Shown here piece after piece: positions 6,524-8,923 of a stretch of DNA of 8,923 bases. Where the stretch lies: assembly GCA_021732945.1 (NCBI GenBank), contig JAKFWB010000220.1, forward strand, positions 1-8,923, given 5' to 3'. A program made the position numbers and the translations under genes. Under the pieces are notes generated by a model that searched no databases, was not told the origin of the DNA, and saw only the letters and a program-made list of their open reading frames with translations. Numbering within the stretch: the stretch's first letter is position 1; every line of letters starts with the position of its first letter. Origin of the DNA: Porphyrobacter sp. (GTDB taxonomy: Bacteria > Pseudomonadota > Alphaproteobacteria > Sphingomonadales > Sphingomonadaceae).

Positions 6524-6979
6524 TCAGGACCGATGATAGGGATGCCCGGCCAGAATGGTGGTCGCCCGGTAGAGCTGTTCCAGCAGCATCGCGCGCGCCA
6601 GCATATGCGGCCAGGTCGCTGGGCCAAAGGCCAGCAGCAGATCAGTGCTGGCCCGCTCGGCATCCGAATGGCCATCTGCCGCACCTATCATGAAGCGGGT
6701 CTCGCGCACGCCATCGTCACGCCAGCGGCCGAGCAGGGCGGCAAAATCCTCTGACGCCATGGCTTTGCCGCGCTCATCGAGCAAGACGGTGCGATGCGGG
6801 GAAAGAACCTCCGCCACCTTGCCCGCACCGGTATCGGGCCATTCGGTGAGCTTGAACGGCCAGGTCATGCGCTTGGCATAGCGATCCACCAGATCGCCCT
6901 CAGGCGACCGACCGATTTTGCCCCGAGCGATGATATGGAGGAGGATAGAGATGACTCCCAGAGTGACCTGCAACCTCAC
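6524..6979 (-). CDS. rlmH: 23S rRNA pseudouridine(1915) N3-methyltransferase RlmH
   Basis: RlmH is a SPOUT-fold enzyme that methylates pseudouridine 1915 in helix 69 of 23S rRNA on assembled 70S ribosomes using S-adenosylmethionine. Family segments visible are HIIARGK (15-21), VLLDERGKAMASEDFA (65-80), the cofactor-loop region FMIGAADGH (97-105; family often IGGADG), WPHMLARAMLLEQLYRA (123-139) and the ending GHPYHRS. The start is unclear. The GTG at 6977-6979 is chosen because GAGG (6987-6990) sits 7 bases upstream; it gives 151 residues, about 11 more at the N-terminus than typical. Homologues as I recall begin at the codon that is ATC here (6944-6946), and that codon has its own GGGAG (6955-6959) 8 bases upstream. 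The gene follows rsfS after 161 bp containing an inverted repeat and precedes the EnvC-like gene by 21 bp. Confidence 0.93.
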   Translation of the reverse strand: MRLQVTLGVISILLHIIARGKIGRSPEGDLVDRYAKRMTWPFKLTEWPDTGAGKVAEVLSPHRTVLLDERGKAMASEDFAALLGRWRDDGVRETRFMIGAADGHSDAERASTDLLLAFGPATWPHMLARAMLLEQLYRATTILAGHPYHRS

Positions 6980-7013
6980 GCAGGTGCCTCGGCGCTACCG
7001 GCAACGTTGCGCA

Positions 7014-7089
7014 GCATCCTTCGACAGGCTCAGGATGAGCGGGGTGGGGGAAGTCAATACTCGCTCGTGCTGAGCCTGTCGAAGCACGC
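7014..7089. repeat. REP-like imperfect inverted repeat between rsfS and rlmH
   Basis: Two 27-base arms (7014-7040 and 7063-7089) are inverted copies matching at 23 of 27 positions around a 22-base centre. The 15-base core CTTCGACAGGCTCAG (7019-7033) is perfectly repeated inverted at 7070-7084. Each arm holds a small nested hairpin (for example GCTCA-GGA-TGAGC at 7028-7040). From memory this core is a widespread intergenic palindromic repeat of sphingomonad genomes, similar in style to REP elements; I could not check copy number. Transcribed within the gene run, it would form a long stem-loop between the rsfS stop and rlmH start, and might affect mRNA stability or partial termination. No transposase is nearby. 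Confidence 0.8.
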
Positions 7090-7140
7090 TCGCCGAACGT
7101 TTACCCGCATCCCTCAGCGCAATGCGCTTTCGGACCTTCT

Positions 7141-7584
7141 CTATGCTCTGCCGCCAGCCGCCGTATCAGCTCCCTCAAACGACCACATTCGTTCAAGGTT
7201 GTAGAAGGTGCGCACTTCGGGGCGGAACAGGTGGACGACCACGTCGCCCGCATCGATCAGCACCCAATCGGCAGCTGGAAGGCCTTCGATCCGCGCGTGG
7301 CCGAACCCGGCTTTTTTGATCTCTTCAGCCAGTTTCTGCGCCATCGAAGCGACCTGCCGGGTCGAACGGCCACTGGCGATCACCATGTGATCGGCAATCG
7401 AGCTTTTGCCCTCAAGCGGGATCGACACGATTTCCTGCGCCTGATCATCATCAAGCTGCGATAGCACCAATTGGTGCAGGGCATCGGTGCTCATGTCAGA
7501 GCGCGTCAGCGATTGGGCTGCAGTGGCAGCGGCTTGCACCGCGCCGGTCGGCACGGACGCGATAAACGCCTCGGTAATCGGCAA
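7141..7584 (-). CDS. rsfS: Ribosomal silencing factor RsfS (Iojap/DUF143)
   Basis: RsfS binds protein uL14 of the 50S subunit and blocks joining with 30S, lowering translation when nutrients are scarce. The core runs from about residue 31 to 137 (from TTG 7584): MSTDALHQLVLSQLDDDQAQE, GKSSIADHMVIASGRSTRQV, then the family signature ADWVLIDAGDVVVHLF (105-120) and RTFYNLERMWS (125-135). The start is uncertain. The TTG at 7582-7584 has GGAG (7593-7596) 8 bases upstream and gives 147 residues with an Ala-rich 30-residue N-terminal extension. The first ATG (7492-7494) matches the start of the conserved core but has no ribosome binding site. A further TTG at 7624-7626 is also in frame. It lies 84 bp after nadD; rlmH, another 50S-acting gene, follows. 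Confidence 0.93.
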   Translation of the reverse strand: MPITEAFIASVPTGAVQAAATAAQSLTRSDMSTDALHQLVLSQLDDDQAQEIVSIPLEGKSSIADHMVIASGRSTRQVASMAQKLAEEIKKAGFGHARIEGLPAADWVLIDAGDVVVHLFRPEVRTFYNLERMWSFEGADTAAGGRA

Positions 7585-7592
7585 TCTTGTAT

Positions 7593-7596
7593 CTCC
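7593..7596 (-). promoter_or_regulatory. Ribosome binding site supporting a TTG start for rsfS
   Basis: GGAG lies 8 bases upstream of the TTG at 7582-7584, inside TCTGGAGATACAAGA on the minus strand. It is the only good Shine-Dalgarno sequence found near the three possible rsfS starts, and it decides the start used here. Confidence 0.5.
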
Positions 7597-7668
7597 AGAG
7601 TTCAGAGCGATGGAAGCGGACAACACGCGGACGGCCAGCCTGGGATGCCGAAACGCGTGGCCTGCGTT

Positions 7669-8352
7669 TCATGCGTCCTCCCACGACCGGATGCTGCGAA
7701 ATGTCAGCCGATCACGCACCACTGCACCATGATTCTTATCCGCACAATCCGTCCCGAGCAAAGCCTCGGCCCACCCGGCTTTGGCACGGCGAATGGCCGT
7801 GGCCGAGCGATGGTCAGGATCGAAACGCAAAAACACCAGGGCTGGCGCGCTCCACTGCCCCCGTTTCCGAATGCTGGCGGCAGGCACACGATAGCGCCGG
7901 AGCCAGGCCATGGCGGGGCTCGTCATGGCGGCTGCATCATAGCCCGGACGGGCGATCACCGCAATCGGCATTGTCCGCGCGATCCGCCGCCAGCCCTTCC
8001 AGAGATGAAATTGCGCCAGATTGTCAGAGCCCATCAGCCACACAAACCGCCGTTTGGGATAGCGGCGGGTGAGTTTGGTCAGCGTGTCGACCGTAAAGCG
8101 GGTGTCGAGATCCAGTTCGATCGCCGTGGGGATGATGGGAGCACATCGGCTCATCGCTTCGGCCGATCGCAGCCGCGCCTTGAGCGAGCCCATGTCATCC
8201 TGCGGCTTCAGCGGATTGCCGGGGGAGACCAGCCACCACACCTCGTCCAGCCCCAGCGCCTCGGCTGCGAACAGGCTGATGCGCCGGTGTCCCCCGTGCG
8301 CGGGGTTGAAGCTGCCGCCAAGCAGCCCGGTAAAGGTAGCTGGTGAGCGCAA
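7669..8352 (-). CDS. nadD: Nicotinate-nucleotide adenylyltransferase NadD
   Basis: NadD transfers AMP from ATP to nicotinate mononucleotide to give deamido-NAD, the common step of de novo and salvage NAD synthesis in the cytoplasm. The 227 residues contain the nucleotidyltransferase motif GGSFNPAHGGH (12-22, with H19 and H22). Also visible are VSPGNPLKP (42-50), the substrate-side segment WLMGSDNLAQFHLW (105-118), and the late ATP-binding motif RSATAIR (182-188; usually SSTxIR). About 40 residues follow that motif. The start is a TTG at 8350-8352. The frame is closed just upstream by the proA TAA, so no ATG is available, and the family N-terminus begins only a few residues later. There is no clear ribosome binding site, and the gap to proA is 3 bp, so translation is probably coupled to proA. 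Confidence 0.95.
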   Translation of the reverse strand: MRSPATFTGLLGGSFNPAHGGHRRISLFAAEALGLDEVWWLVSPGNPLKPQDDMGSLKARLRSAEAMSRCAPIIPTAIELDLDTRFTVDTLTKLTRRYPKRRFVWLMGSDNLAQFHLWKGWRRIARTMPIAVIARPGYDAAAMTSPAMAWLRRYRVPAASIRKRGQWSAPALVFLRFDPDHRSATAIRRAKAGWAEALLGTDCADKNHGAVVRDRLTFRSIRSWEDA

Positions 8353-8355
8353 GAC

Positions 8356-8923
8356 TTACGGGCGCGCCTGACCCGTGCCGCGCACCTGCCACTTGTAGGT
8401 CGTCAATCCCTCGAGCGCCACCGGCCCGCGGGCGTGGAGCCGCCCGGTGGCAATCCCGATTTCCGCGCCCAGGCCGAATTCACCGCCATCGGCGAATTGC
8501 GATGAGGCATTGTGCATCACGATCGCAGAGTCGACTTCCGCCAGGAAGCGTTCGGCCACGGTATCATCGGCGGTGACGATCACATCGGTATGGTCGGACG
8601 AATGGCGCGCGATATGCGCCAGTGCTGCGTCGAGCCCGTCCACCACCGCAACCGAGACAATCGCGTCGAGATATTCGGTGTCCCAATCATTGGCGCTTGC
8701 CGGAATTACGCGGGCATTGAGCGCCTGCGCGCGGCCATCGCCGCGCACTTCGCAGCCCGCATCTATCAGTGCCGCGACAAGTCCGGGCCCATCGGGGAAG
8801 GCGGCATCGATCAGCAAGGTCTCCATCGCGCCGCAGACGCCGGTGCGGCGCAGCTTGGCGTTGACCGCAAGCCTGCGTGCCATGTCCGGATCGGCGGCGG
8901 CGTGGACATAGGTGTGGCAGATG
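8356..8923 (-). CDS. proA: Gamma-glutamyl phosphate reductase ProA, C-terminal part (5' end beyond right edge)
   Basis: ProA reduces gamma-glutamyl phosphate to glutamate semialdehyde with NADPH, the second step of proline synthesis. The frame enters from the right edge ([13 protein letters not shown]) and ends at a TAA at 8356-8358, giving 188 residues, a little under half of a usual ProA of about 420. The active-site cysteine is in [13 protein letters not shown], the aldehyde-dehydrogenase-fold nucleophile of this family. The C-terminal domain shows [11 protein letters not shown], the region [23 protein letters not shown] and the near-terminal [17 protein letters not shown], all typical of ProA. 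An internal ATG at 8881-8883 lies within the conserved domain and is not the start. It is the most upstream gene of the minus-strand run visible here and abuts nadD by 3 bp. Confidence 0.97.
   Translation of the reverse strand, partial: ICHTYVHAAADPDMARRLAVNAKLRRTGVCGAMETLLIDAAFPDGPGLVAALIDAGCEVRGDGRAQALNARVIPASANDWDTEYLDAIVSVAVVDGLDAALAHIARHSSDHTDVIVTADDTVAERFLAEVDSAIVMHNASSQFADGGEFGLGAEIGIATGRLHARGPVALEGLTTYKWQVRGTGQARP

Noticed and set aside
7116..7128. Small hairpin AGCGC-AAT-GCGCT just past the rsfS stop, considered as a terminator
   Set aside because: The stem is only 5 bp. The T-run that follows is 3 bases and on the plus-strand side, whereas rsfS is read on the minus strand.

Overview
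The window is GC-rich, densely packed chromosomal DNA from an alphaproteobacterium, most likely a member of the Sphingomonadales (Erythrobacteraceae-like). This is inferred from three things: the gene order proA-nadD-rsfS-rlmH-envC-ctpA, the sequence character of the RlmH, NadD and Coq7 proteins, and an inverted repeat of the CTTCGACAGGCTCAG type that I recall as common between genes in sphingomonad genomes. No tRNA, rRNA, CRISPR array, insertion sequence or phage gene was seen.

Layout. (1) 1-913, minus strand: the N-terminal part of a TolC-family outer-membrane efflux protein that runs off the left edge. (2) 914-1053: a short divergent intergenic region holding a perfect 12-bp palindrome. 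(3) 1054-2067, plus strand: a UDP-glucuronate 4-epimerase-like sugar-nucleotide epimerase, the only plus-strand gene. (4) 2077-2631, minus: a small exported cysteine-containing protein of unknown function whose frame is closed by a TAA. Coding-like sequence continues in frame for 24 more codons, so the gene looks recently shortened. (5) 2769-8923, minus: a long colinear gene run. In transcription order it is proA (5' end outside the window), nadD, rsfS, rlmH, an EnvC-like amidase activator, a ctpA-type S41 protease, dsbB and coq7. Gaps are 3-161 bp.

The run mixes core functions. ProA makes proline and NadD makes NAD. RsfS and RlmH both act on the large ribosomal subunit. The EnvC-like protein and the C-terminal processing protease act in the periplasm on the cell wall and envelope. 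DsbB reoxidises the disulfide-forming system using ubiquinone, and Coq7 carries out a late hydroxylation in ubiquinone synthesis. Start codons in the upstream half (nadD, rsfS, rlmH) all appear to be non-ATG, and an imperfect long inverted repeat sits between rsfS and rlmH.

Most of the window is ordinary conserved chromosome; I found no convincing new multi-gene system. The points most worth a second look are the interrupted 3' end of the small exported protein, the unclear rlmH start, the REP-like element inside the gene run, and the palindrome in the divergent region.
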